From contig VRZD01000039.1 in NCBI GenBank assembly GCA_016743235.1, forward strand, positions 1 to 61,615: 61,615 nucleotides of DNA, written 5' to 3'. Below are positions 7,499 to 15,796 of this stretch, in pieces; position 1 is the first letter of the stretch; each line of letters opens with the position of its first letter. A program made the translations under genes and the position numbers. Below the pieces are notes generated by a model. That model ran no database searches, was not told where the DNA came from, and saw only the letters and a list, made by a program, of their open reading frames with translations. Source of the DNA: Pantanalinema sp. GBBB05. Lineage in GTDB: Bacteria > Cyanobacteriota > Cyanobacteriia > Leptolyngbyales > Leptolyngbyaceae.

Positions 7499-8575
7499 TC
7501 AACTAAGGCTAGGCTTGGAACAAAACGTCGCTTTGAGTGTGGCTGCCATCTGATTCAATACTTGACCGATCGCAGAGGTAGGATCAGTGAGTGCTAACGG
7601 TTGTCCGGCATCTCCTCCGGTACAAATGCGGGCATCGATCGGAATCTGACCCAGCAAGGGAGCCTGAAGTTCAACGGATAACTGAGTTCCCCCGCCGTTA
7701 CCAAAAATCGGAACGGCTGCACCACTGTGATCAACCAAGTAACTCATGTTCTCAATCATGCCGAGAACCGGAACGCCAACTTGGCGAAACATGTGGACAC
7801 TGCGACGGACATCAGCGATCGCGACTTGCTGAGGCGTAGTCACTAAAATCACACCACAGATGGGGCTTTCTTGAATGATGGTAATCTGAGCATCTCCAGT
7901 GCCGGGAGGCAGGTCGATCAGCAGATAATCCAAATCGCCCCAATCAACCTGCTGGATAAACTGAGTCACAATTTTGTGCAGCACCGGACCCCGCCATGCC
8001 AGAGGATGATCGGGTTCGGCAAGCAGTCCAACAGACATGACTTTCATGCCATGTGCCTCTAAGGGAAGAAACCGCTGACCATTGGGCGTATCAATCACTT
8101 GGACATCCGCCTGCCCTAATCCCAGCATGTGTGGCACATTCGGACCATAGACATCGGCATCAAGCAAGCCAACTTTTGCCCCTTGCTGACTGAGAGCGGC
8201 TGCCAAGTTCACAGCAACCGTTGACTTTCCGACACCGCCCTTACCGCTGGAAATTGCTAAGGTTGTCCGTACACCTGGAATGGTGCAAAGCTGAATATAA
8301 GTCTTCTTGCACCAGGATAGGCTAGATAAGATGGCTTGAATCTGTGCTGGCAATGGGTGCTGATGCTGACCAATGTAAAGACGCAAGTAAACGTAGTCAT
8401 CGACAACGCGCAGGTTACGCACCATGCCTAAGCTAACAATATCGTGCTTAAGAGTGGGTTCAATCACCTGCTTTAACCGTTGAATCACCTCTTGTTTGCG
8501 AGTTTCTGTAAGGGAATCAGAAACGGCGGCAGCAGATGGGTGGTTGGGTTGAGAGAGCACTGGCAAATTAGGCAT
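7499..8575 (-). CDS. mrp: Mrp/ApbC-family P-loop ATPase (Fe-S carrier type)
   Basis: MinD-type ATPase related to Mrp/ApbC/NBP35, which assemble or carry Fe-S clusters in the cytosol. A MIP18-like (DUF59) domain occupies the N-terminal third (VIEPTLKHDIVSLGMV). It is followed by the deviant Walker A SSGKGGVGKST, then LLDADVYGPN and LLIDLPPGTGD. I choose ATG 8575 (MPNLPVLSQ), overlapping the HEAT gene by 8 bases; the frame is open further upstream. In ApbC/Mrp a CxxC follows the ENMSY motif and binds the bridging cluster. Here ENMSYLV is followed by DHSGAAVPIFG with no cysteines, so it may not hold a cluster the usual way. Last gene of the operon with a flavoprotein and ferredoxin, whose clusters it may serve. 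Confidence 0.9.
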   Translation of the reverse strand: MPNLPVLSQPNHPSAAAVSDSLTETRKQEVIQRLKQVIEPTLKHDIVSLGMVRNLRVVDDYVYLRLYIGQHQHPLPAQIQAILSSLSWCKKTYIQLCTIPGVRTTLAISSGKGGVGKSTVAVNLAAALSQQGAKVGLLDADVYGPNVPHMLGLGQADVQVIDTPNGQRFLPLEAHGMKVMSVGLLAEPDHPLAWRGPVLHKIVTQFIQQVDWGDLDYLLIDLPPGTGDAQITIIQESPICGVILVTTPQQVAIADVRRSVHMFRQVGVPVLGMIENMSYLVDHSGAAVPIFGNGGGTQLSVELQAPLLGQIPIDARICTGGDAGQPLALTDPTSAIGQVLNQMAATLKATFCSKPSLS

Positions 8576-9542
8576 TAGAGGGTTCTTGTAAGGCTTCCTG
8601 AATGGAGTTGATTGCATGTTGCGTGTAGATACAAACATCTCGATCGGGGTCATCCAACGCCTGTTGAAGTGCATTCAAAGCCGCTGGATTTTTTAGGGCA
8701 CCGAGGGCGATCGCAGCATCTCGACGTACATCCGAATACTCATCCGTGAGGGCTTGAATTAACACAGGTAAGGTGCGATCGTCGGGTGTTGTTTGCAGGG
8801 CTTGCAGAGTAAACTTGCGTACTTGCCAGTGATCATCCGCTAATGCCGTTGCTAAAGCAGATACTGCCGATGGATCGGCGTGGAGTGCTAAGGATTTAGC
8901 CGCATTGCGTCGCACTTGCCAATCTACATCGCTCGTTAAAGCATGACAAAGAGCCGCCACAACATCGGCATCAGCTAAATGTCCCAACGTTAATGTCGCT
9001 GACCGTCTGACTGTTTCGTCTGGATCAGATAGGAGCGCGATCGCTGCCGGACATTGTTTGACCTGATTTAGATAGCGCAACGTAGTGACAGCCGCTTCTC
9101 GTAATTCTGCCTGATCCGATTTAAACAAGGGCAGAATATAGGGTAAGCACTGCACATCATGAATTTTTCGCAGCAGAAACAGCACCCCTAGCTGTAGCTC
9201 AACGTTCTTTTGCTGCAAGGCATCCAGCAATAACAGTAGGTGATCAGGAGACACTAATTCTCCTAAAGCCGATCGGGATTCCGCTCGAACTTCTCCATCG
9301 GGGGAAGCCAAGCAGGAAATTAACGCCGGAACAGCAGCAGGATTTGCCAATTCCCACAAAGCAATCACCGCTAGCTTTTGTACGGTTGTACTTTGATCTG
9401 TTAAGGCGATGATCAGAGGGTCTAGGGCATCTTCGTCACCGAGATGCTGCAAGGTTTTGACCGCAACCAAACGATCACTTTCATTCGGCGATCGCAGCAG
9501 TTCTAGCCATTGGTTCAACTCAGAGTCGATATTGGTAGACAT
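8568..9542 (-). CDS. HEAT-repeat protein
   Basis: 324 residues, almost entirely helical HEAT/PBS-lyase-like repeats of about 31 residues (for example VRAESRSALGEL, VRRSATLTLGHL, VRRNAAKSLALH, VRKFTLQALQ, VRRDAAIALGAL). Start ATG 9542 is preceded by GAGGAG 6 bases upstream; the in-frame GTG at 9548 is less likely. Such solenoids are protein-protein scaffolds. It lies 10 bases after the ferredoxin and overlaps the Mrp gene, so it probably binds or positions one of those partners. Cytosolic, with no signal peptide. Confidence 0.85.
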   Translation of the reverse strand: MSTNIDSELNQWLELLRSPNESDRLVAVKTLQHLGDEDALDPLIIALTDQSTTVQKLAVIALWELANPAAVPALISCLASPDGEVRAESRSALGELVSPDHLLLLLDALQQKNVELQLGVLFLLRKIHDVQCLPYILPLFKSDQAELREAAVTTLRYLNQVKQCPAAIALLSDPDETVRRSATLTLGHLADADVVAALCHALTSDVDWQVRRNAAKSLALHADPSAVSALATALADDHWQVRKFTLQALQTTPDDRTLPVLIQALTDEYSDVRRDAAIALGALKNPAALNALQQALDDPDRDVCIYTQHAINSIQEALQEPSNA

Positions 9543-9552
9543 GAACACTCCT

Positions 9553-9780
9553 CTAGCGCAGTAGGAATGGAATTTGGACAGTGATCGCCCCTGTGGGACA
9601 TTCCTTTTCGCAGGGCAGGCAGAACCAGCATTCGTCGTATTTCATGTAGGCTTTGCCGGTGTCTGGATTTTTAGCGAGTACATCCAGTGGGCAAACTTCG
9701 ATACAGGCTGTACATTTCTCTAAACATTTAGATTCATCGACGATGACAGGAACATCGACGCGTTGATTGATTAATGCCAT
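9553..9780 (-). CDS. Two-cluster [4Fe-4S] ferredoxin, AprB-like
   Basis: 75 residues. Eight ligand cysteines sit in two sets: C19, C23, C26, C30-Pro and C51, C54, C57, C61-Pro. The second set is canonical CxxCxxCxxxCP. The first has three residues between its first two cysteines, which may shift that cluster's potential. The domain resembles the ferredoxin part of APS reductase beta subunit, without AprB's long C-terminal tail. It lies 62 bases after the AprA-like flavoprotein and is its probable electron partner. AGGAG lies upstream of the ATG. Confidence 0.9.
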   Translation of the reverse strand: MALINQRVDVPVIVDESKCLEKCTACIEVCPLDVLAKNPDTGKAYMKYDECWFCLPCEKECPTGAITVQIPFLLR

Positions 9781-9842
9781 TGACTCAAAAGCTCCTGTTG
9801 TAAGAGGTCGTTGAGATTGATTTAGATGAATCAGTTAATGGT

Positions 9843-11558
9843 TTACCGAACTGCAACGTCGTAGACTTCTCGATTGACATCTACATCGATAATGTAAGGA
9901 TCGATCGGACGCTTGAACAACACCATTTCACCCACTTCGGTCTTTTTCAAATTGACATGACAAAACCATTCTTGATTGTTCTTTTCAGGATAATCTACAC
10001 AGTAGTGATAAAGCCCCCAGCGGCTTTCACGGCGGTATAGAGAAGCACGAGCTGCCATTTCGGCGCAATCACGAATGAAATGAACTTCCAGACAACGCAT
10101 GAGTTCATGCGGATCGCGGGCACCCATCAACTGGAGGGTTTCCTGATAGCGGACAAAGTTCTGCAAGCCAATTTCCATCTTGTGGCTGACTTTGGGGGGT
10201 TGCAGATAGTCATTCACTAATCGCCGCAGCTTATATTCCACCTGAGTATGGGGAATGCCATTGGGTTGGTTGAGCGGAGCATAGATTCGGGCTTTTTCGG
10301 CTTCTAAAAAGTCTGGATCTGGCTCAAGGTAATCTAAGTCTTGGATATAGTCGATCGCATTCTCTCCGGCTAAACGACCAAACACAAATGCTCCAATCAT
10401 GTAATTGTGCGGAACACTTGCCATATCTCCGGCGGCATACAGCCCAGGCACAGTGGTTTCAGCCTTTTCATTCACCCACACTCCAGAGGCGCTATGACCA
10501 CTGCACAACCCAATCTCAGAGATATTCATTTCCACACCGTGAGTGCGGTAGTTTTCACCTCTGCCCGCATGAAAGCGTTCGCGGCTGGGACGTTCGTTTG
10601 CCCATAAAACGGATTCAATTTCGGCGATCGTGTCGTTATCTAAATGGGTCATTTTGAGCTGAACGGGTCCCTTGCCAGAATTCAGTTCCTTCCAAACTTC
10701 CAGCATCATCTGACCACTCCAGTAGTCGCAGTTAATGAAGCGGTAGCCTTCGGCATTCACCGTTTGAGCACCGAGCGGACCCGCAACATAGGCACAGGCA
10801 GGACCGTTATAGTCTTTAATCAGCGGATTGATCTGAAAACATTCAATATTGCTCAGTTCAGCGCCAGCGTGATACGCCATTGAGTAACCATCCCCAGCAT
10901 TAGTGGGATTTTCATACGTGCCATAGAGATAACCCGATGCCGGAAGCCCCAATCGTCCGCAGGCTCCGGTGCAGAGAATTACCGCTTTGGCTTGAATCAC
11001 AATGAAATCACCATTCCGGACATCAAAACCCACTGCACCGATCGCCCGTCCATTCCGCACTAAAACACGAGTTGCCATGACCCGATTGGTGACTCTCGCT
11101 TTATGCCGCTTTACCTGTCGGGTCAGAATCGTTTTCAGGTCTTTGCCTTCCGGCATCGGCAGCACATATTTGCCCACCCGATGCACCTGTTTCAGGTCAT
11201 AGTTGCCCTGCGGATCTTTCTGAAATTTAACGCCCCAGCTTTCCAGTTCTTGAATCACGTCAAATCCCAGCTTGCCAGTTTGGTAAACGGCTGCCTGGTT
11301 AACAATGCCGTCGTTGGCGATCGTCACCTCACGGGTGTACTGCTCCGGAGTGGAATGACCGGGAATCACCGCCGTATTGACACCATCCATGCCCATTGCG
11401 ATCGCACCGCTGCGACGAATATTTGCCTTCTCTAAAATCAGTACATCTGCTTCCGGATTTGCTTGTCTGGCTTTAATGGCAGCCATTGTTCCGGCAGTAC
11501 CGCCACCAATGATAAGGACATCTGTCCTCATCCACTGAGTATTCACTTGAGTACTCAC
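9843..11558 (-). CDS. AprA-like FAD oxidoreductase (fumarate reductase/APS reductase superfamily)
   Basis: 571 residues. The N-terminal dinucleotide fold reads VLIIGGGTAGTMAA with the acidic end LILEKANIRRSGA. Further on are ILCTGACGRLGLP, GRGENYRTHGVEMN, and GLCSGHSASGVWV followed by LYAAGDMA. The SGHSxSGxWV block resembles AprA's substrate-histidine region more than the fumarate reductase one, and the next gene is an AprB-like ferredoxin. It has no SdhB/C/D partner and is shorter than AprA (about 640). The start is GTG 11558 with AAGGAG upstream. It heads a four-gene operon. True APS reduction is not shown; the substrate is unknown, and I infer a sulfur or related redox reaction from the neighbouring importer. 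Confidence 0.85.
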   Translation of the reverse strand: MSTQVNTQWMRTDVLIIGGGTAGTMAAIKARQANPEADVLILEKANIRRSGAIAMGMDGVNTAVIPGHSTPEQYTREVTIANDGIVNQAAVYQTGKLGFDVIQELESWGVKFQKDPQGNYDLKQVHRVGKYVLPMPEGKDLKTILTRQVKRHKARVTNRVMATRVLVRNGRAIGAVGFDVRNGDFIVIQAKAVILCTGACGRLGLPASGYLYGTYENPTNAGDGYSMAYHAGAELSNIECFQINPLIKDYNGPACAYVAGPLGAQTVNAEGYRFINCDYWSGQMMLEVWKELNSGKGPVQLKMTHLDNDTIAEIESVLWANERPSRERFHAGRGENYRTHGVEMNISEIGLCSGHSASGVWVNEKAETTVPGLYAAGDMASVPHNYMIGAFVFGRLAGENAIDYIQDLDYLEPDPDFLEAEKARIYAPLNQPNGIPHTQVEYKLRRLVNDYLQPPKVSHKMEIGLQNFVRYQETLQLMGARDPHELMRCLEVHFIRDCAEMAARASLYRRESRWGLYHYCVDYPEKNNQEWFCHVNLKKTEVGEMVLFKRPIDPYIIDVDVNREVYDVAVR

Positions 11559-11660
11559 GTAGAACTCCTTGCTTGAATTTAGAAAAACTTCTGATTGAAT
11601 ATCCAGGTTGAAAACCTAAGAGGATGCTTTAAAAGTCCTTTTGCAAGTAGCAGCAGATAC

Positions 11661-11757
11661 GATCCCCCTAAATCCCTGCGCTCCGCGCCGCTAACGCTAA
11701 AAAAAAGGGGGACTCTAAGACTAATTCCCCCCTTCTTAAGGGGGGGTAGGGGGGATC
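11661..11757. repeat. MITE-like GATCCCCC repeat
   Basis: About 97 bp bounded by GATCCCCCTA and TAGGGGGGATC, with an internal hairpin CCCCCCTT-CTT-AAGGGGGG at 11727-11745. The form is that of small non-autonomous repeats common in cyanobacterial genomes. It lies about 100 bp upstream of the AprA-like gene, inside the divergent promoter region, so it may affect transcription. It holds no gene. Confidence 0.65.
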
Positions 11758-11924
11758 TTTGAGTGCTCAACATCACAGTTAACACCTTTTCAAACACCCT
11801 CTAAGGGCAATATTTTGGCAGCTTATCTGGCTATCGGGTCTGGCTACAATTGATGAGCTGACTGATTAGCCGCAGCCCGTTGTAATTTGGCTCAACATGA
11901 TTCTATTTTGCGGCAAATGTGACC

Positions 11925-11951
11925 GATTATATATTCATACCTTCTATAATC
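11925..11951. promoter_or_regulatory. Candidate LysR operator in the divergent promoter region
   Basis: An AT-rich dyad, GATTATA and TATAATC separated by 13 bp, ends 64 bp before the LysR start codon. LysR-type regulators bind such interrupted dyads between divergent genes. The rest of 11559-12015 holds the MITE-like repeat and no gene. Confidence 0.4.
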
Positions 11952-12015
11952 TAATAAAATAATGCAATGCATAAATCGAGTTAGTTAAACTTAGGCGATC
12001 GCGGCTCACAAGCAA

Positions 12016-13983
12016 ATGGAAATTTATCAAATTAAAGTGTTTTTAGAAGTAGCTCGACATCTGAGTTTTACGGATGCAGCAGATGCTTTGAATCTGACAC
12101 AACCTGCGGTGAGTGCCAAAATTAAATCACTGGAATCTGAATTAGGCACCCCTGTATTTTGTCGGCTAGGAAGAAAAGTTGAGCTGACGGAAGTAGGTCG
12201 TTTTTTGTTAAGGGAAGCCCCGAAGTTAATTGAGGTTGAGAATCAACTTCTACAAACAATTGAGGAAATCAAAAAGGGTAAGATTGGTAATCTCAAGATT
12301 GGTTGTACAACCGCGATCGCAGAAGGTTGGCTATCTCAGCTTTTATTCAACTATCGCCAACAATATCCCGACATCCAAACACGTTGCCTTGTCTTCGAGT
12401 CCGTTGAATATTTATATCGAGCCATGACTAGTGGTCAGGTGGATATCGGAATTTCTGATGTTAGCTTTGATGGACTGGCAGATATTACAACTACCTGTAT
12501 TGCCACGATTCGTTATTCTGTTTTTGTTAGCTCCAATCATTCGTTCGCAAACCAGAATTGGTTAAGTATTCAGGAATTGAGAAATGAGCCTTGGGTAATC
12601 CTACCAGCAGGTTTTCCCAGCCGCCTGGTGTTTGAGTCTCGATTAGCAGAATTGGGGCTGACATTAGGAGATTTTCCCCAGCTCGAAACGGTGGATACAA
12701 TTAGCCTAATGCGGACTTATATTACCCAAGGAAATTATGTCGGTTTCGCTTCTGAGTTTGACTTTAAATTGGATTGTCAGTCTGGAAGCTTAGTAGCAAT
12801 TCCGTTGCAAGAATTTGCTTTACCAGGAAATATCTATTTACTCACAACCAAGCAACTTCATGTAGTGCATGAAACGACGTGGAAGAGACGCAAGGCTGCT
12901 CATCTCAACCCAGCTCAAAAATTCATGGCTTTAATTCAAAAACCTGATCACGCTGATGACATTGCTCCAGCAATACGGTTGCGATCGCCAAGTTTTCTCC
13001 ACGAAACTAATTCCCGCAAGCCAGAAATACTTACGTTATCGATTGGAATACAAAATCGTACCATTCCCGCGATCGCCGCAGGATTGATTATGCAACGGTT
13101 GAGGTTGTTGGAGCATTTTTTACCAAAAGATGGGCGCTACAGTGGGACTCAGTATCAAATTCGCTGGTCAGACTTTTCAACAGGAGCGCCGATCGTTGAG
13201 GGACTACATTCTGGACAGTTAGATATTGGCATTCTGGGAGATTATCCGCTCTTACTGAGTGCGGTGCAACTAGAGCATCCAGAGGCTCAAAAAACTCGTT
13301 TGGTCAGCTTTGTTTCATCAAATCCTGATGGCTCCTGTAATGCCGTGATTGTGCCTAACCAATCAAGTCTGCACAGCATTGAAGACTTACGCGGACGAGT
13401 GATTGCCGTTCCTTTCAACTCTTCGGCTCACAGTATGGTGATGCGATCGCTCCAGGCAGCAAATCTTCTGAGTGATGTATACCTTGCCGCTCTTGAACAC
13501 CCAAATTCAGCTGAAACGTTTGAATTTCCAATTCATCTAGCCGATAGCTACGCTCACTTTGCCCCCTTCCACGAGGTTGCTTGCCGTCAGGGAAAATTTC
13601 GCTATCTGTCTGACCAGCGTTTGGAGAGTTTGCCAGTGTTTTATGGCGTGGTGGTGCGAGCTGAGTTGGCAAAGCGTTATCCCGAAGTTGTGATTGGTTA
13701 TTTGAAAGCTTTAACCGCTGCTCAACAGTGGTACGACAAAACACCTGCGGCGCTTAAACTTGTGAGTCAATGGACACAAGTAGATCCTGAAATCATCACT
13801 CAAATTCTCAGCACTACCTATCAACAACAGTCTGGGCGCTTCTTTTCGGAAACAATCATTCGACCAGATTGGTTGAATGTACATATTCAGCAGCTTAGTC
13901 AGATCCCTGGAAATGAGCAATTACAGACAATTAATTTGAATCACTGGATTCAACCAGAATTCATTCAAAAAATTCATCTTTAA
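12016..13983 (+). CDS. LysR regulator fused to an SsuA/NrtA-like solute-binding domain
   Basis: 655 residues, about twice the usual LysR length. Residues 1-65 are the winged HTH (LSFTDAADALNLTQPAVSAKIK). Residues about 88-285 are the normal LysR effector domain. Residues about 338-640 are a second ligand-binding domain of the ABC solute-binding type. That domain matches the nearby importer lipoprotein block by block: IGIQNRT / IGTQDQT, LLEHFLP / LLEKYLP, YQIRWSDF / YQIEWSSY, LDIG, NAVIVP / NAVVVP, VPFNSSAH / VPFGTSAH. It has no signal peptide, so this copy must work in the cytoplasm. It is divergent from the AprA-like operon and abuts the importer ATPase gene stop to stop. It probably senses the imported ligand and controls both operons. 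Confidence 0.9.
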   Translation: MEIYQIKVFLEVARHLSFTDAADALNLTQPAVSAKIKSLESELGTPVFCRLGRKVELTEVGRFLLREAPKLIEVENQLLQTIEEIKKGKIGNLKIGCTTAIAEGWLSQLLFNYRQQYPDIQTRCLVFESVEYLYRAMTSGQVDIGISDVSFDGLADITTTCIATIRYSVFVSSNHSFANQNWLSIQELRNEPWVILPAGFPSRLVFESRLAELGLTLGDFPQLETVDTISLMRTYITQGNYVGFASEFDFKLDCQSGSLVAIPLQEFALPGNIYLLTTKQLHVVHETTWKRRKAAHLNPAQKFMALIQKPDHADDIAPAIRLRSPSFLHETNSRKPEILTLSIGIQNRTIPAIAAGLIMQRLRLLEHFLPKDGRYSGTQYQIRWSDFSTGAPIVEGLHSGQLDIGILGDYPLLLSAVQLEHPEAQKTRLVSFVSSNPDGSCNAVIVPNQSSLHSIEDLRGRVIAVPFNSSAHSMVMRSLQAANLLSDVYLAALEHPNSAETFEFPIHLADSYAHFAPFHEVACRQGKFRYLSDQRLESLPVFYGVVVRAELAKRYPEVVIGYLKALTAAQQWYDKTPAALKLVSQWTQVDPEIITQILSTTYQQQSGRFFSETIIRPDWLNVHIQQLSQIPGNEQLQTINLNHWIQPEFIQKIHL

Positions 13984-14808
13984 TCAACCTAACTCCATAC
14001 TCTTGAGGGTTTCTTCGCGAATCAATTCAAACACTTGCCGATTGAGATTCAGAAATTCAGATGAAAGCATGATGTCTAAATGGCGAGGTCGATCGAGATT
14101 GACCTCAACTGTTTCCTTGATCCGTCCTGGACGAACTCCCATAACCAGGATGCGATCGCTGAGGAAAACAGCTTCCTCAATGTCGTGGGTGACGAAAATA
14201 ACAGTGGATTTCAAATCGCTCCAAATATTCAACAGCAACTCCTGCATCATGTGACGGGTTTGAGCATCCAATGCCGCAAACGGTTCATCCATCAACAACA
14301 CAGAAGGCGAGTTCACTAATGCTCGAACAATACTGGCTCGTTGCTGCATCCCTCCCGATAGTTGATGCGGATAAGAATGCCGATGGTTGTACAGTCCAAC
14401 TCGGTTTAAATAATCGTTGACCAAATCAGTCCGCTCGGCTCTAGAAACACCACGAATCTTTAAACCAAATTCCACATTTTGAAACGTCGTCTTCCAGGGG
14501 AGCAGTGAGTATTGCTGAAACACAAATCCGCGATCGGCTCCAGGGCTTTCAACCGTATAGCCATCTACTAACACTCGTCCCTTTGTCGGCTTGAGAAAAC
14601 CCGCAATCAAATTCAGAATTGTTGATTTACCACAGCCTGATGGACCTAACAAACAAACGAATTCACCCGGATGAATCCTAAAACTAGTCGATTCTAGAAC
14701 TAGCAAAGGTCCATATTGGTCACGTCGCTTAAACACAACGGATAAATCTTCAACATCAACCGACCCTTTCATTAAAGTGTCAATTGGTTTTTCAATCAGG
14801 GTTGCCAC
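13984..14808 (-). CDS. ABC transporter ATP-binding protein (SsuB/TauB/NrtD family)
   Basis: Importer ATPase. Walker A LLGPSGCGKST, Q-loop VFQQYSLLPW, signature QLSGGMQQRAS, Walker B LLMDEPFAALD and switch THDIEEAV are all present. The start is uncertain: a GTG at 14808 has GGAGA upstream, a TTG at 14841 lies closer to the permease, and an ATG at 14772 is the most downstream option. Its stop codon touches the stop of the convergent LysR gene. With the permease and lipoprotein upstream it forms an importer of the nitrate/sulfonate/taurine class. Confidence 0.93.
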   Translation of the reverse strand: MATLIEKPIDTLMKGSVDVEDLSVVFKRRDQYGPLLVLESTSFRIHPGEFVCLLGPSGCGKSTILNLIAGFLKPTKGRVLVDGYTVESPGADRGFVFQQYSLLPWKTTFQNVEFGLKIRGVSRAERTDLVNDYLNRVGLYNHRHSYPHQLSGGMQQRASIVRALVNSPSVLLMDEPFAALDAQTRHMMQELLLNIWSDLKSTVIFVTHDIEEAVFLSDRILVMGVRPGRIKETVEVNLDRPRHLDIMLSSEFLNLNRQVFELIREETLKSMELG

Positions 14809-14856
14809 AACAGCTAAATCTCCAGAAATTAGCAAATTCAATCATGATTAGACTGA

Positions 14857-15747
14857 CTAGAACTCCTGCTTCTTCGTCACTCGCCACGGCATCAGTAATT
14901 TCGTCAAGCGATCGACCACCAGTGTACTGAGCAAACCCATCAAGCCGATTAGCAACATTCCCATCACAATGGGGGGATAATTCGATGTGACGTAGGACTC
15001 CCAAGTGAGATACCCCACCCCAAACCGACCCGCCAAAATTTCAGCCGTCACCAGACAAAACCAGGAATTTCCCATACCAATAACCAAACCACTGGCAATG
15101 TTAGGCATGGCTCCTGGCACGACAATATCTTTGAAAATGTGCCATTGCTTCGCTCCCAAACACTGACCTACCCGCAGCAAGACAATATCGGTACTCTCTA
15201 CTCCCCGAATGGTGCTGATCAGAATGGGAAAGAATGCACCTAGAAAAGTGATGTATACCATGCCTGCCTCCGCATTGGGAAACATCAGAATCGCCAGTGG
15301 TATCCAGGCCACAGCCGGAATGGGGCGCAGTAGCTCCAGCGGAATAAAGACCAGATCTTCAATGGGGCGAAACCAACCAATCAAAATGCCTAAGCCCACT
15401 CCCAGAACAGCAGCAATGCCAAATCCCAACAGCACTCGTTGAATACTGGCAGCAATATGCACCACTGCATTGCCAGAGAAAAAGGTAATTGTTGCACTCC
15501 AAACATCAATTGGAGAGGGGAGAAAGGCGAAATTGATCAAAAAATTGAACTGAGTCACACAAAGAAGCTGCCAAATCCCAAAAAATAGGACAAGTGAGAG
15601 CGATCGCTTCAAGTTGCGACTTTTAAGCAGTGCCAAACTTGCAGCTCCTAATTTTGATGGGGCATGTTGGTCGAAGTGGGTTTCACTGGTTGCCCTGGGC
15701 TTCTTGCGTTTCGCCTTTCTTGCTGCTTTTGCAGATACAGCCATCAC
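14857..15747 (-). CDS. ABC transporter permease (SsuC/TauC family)
   Basis: 296 residues. A long basic cytoplasmic N-terminus (KAARKAKRKKPRA) is followed by about six membrane helices. The EAA-type loop that docks the ATPase reads DIVVPGAMPNIASGL around residue 210. The family imports small anions such as sulfonates, taurine, nitrate or bicarbonate. It lies between the lipoprotein and ATPase genes on one transcript. Confidence 0.92.
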   Translation of the reverse strand: MMAVSAKAARKAKRKKPRATSETHFDQHAPSKLGAASLALLKSRNLKRSLSLVLFFGIWQLLCVTQFNFLINFAFLPSPIDVWSATITFFSGNAVVHIAASIQRVLLGFGIAAVLGVGLGILIGWFRPIEDLVFIPLELLRPIPAVAWIPLAILMFPNAEAGMVYITFLGAFFPILISTIRGVESTDIVLLRVGQCLGAKQWHIFKDIVVPGAMPNIASGLVIGMGNSWFCLVTAEILAGRFGVGYLTWESYVTSNYPPIVMGMLLIGLMGLLSTLVVDRLTKLLMPWRVTKKQEF

Positions 15748-15796
15748 AGACCTCTTATGAAATCAGGTAAGGTTAACGGTGCGATCGCGAACGGCT

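Noticed and set aside
9843..11558. Flavoprotein as succinate dehydrogenase SdhA
   Set aside because: No SdhB, C or D partner; the adjacent ferredoxin is AprB-like and the SGHSxSG block fits AprA better.
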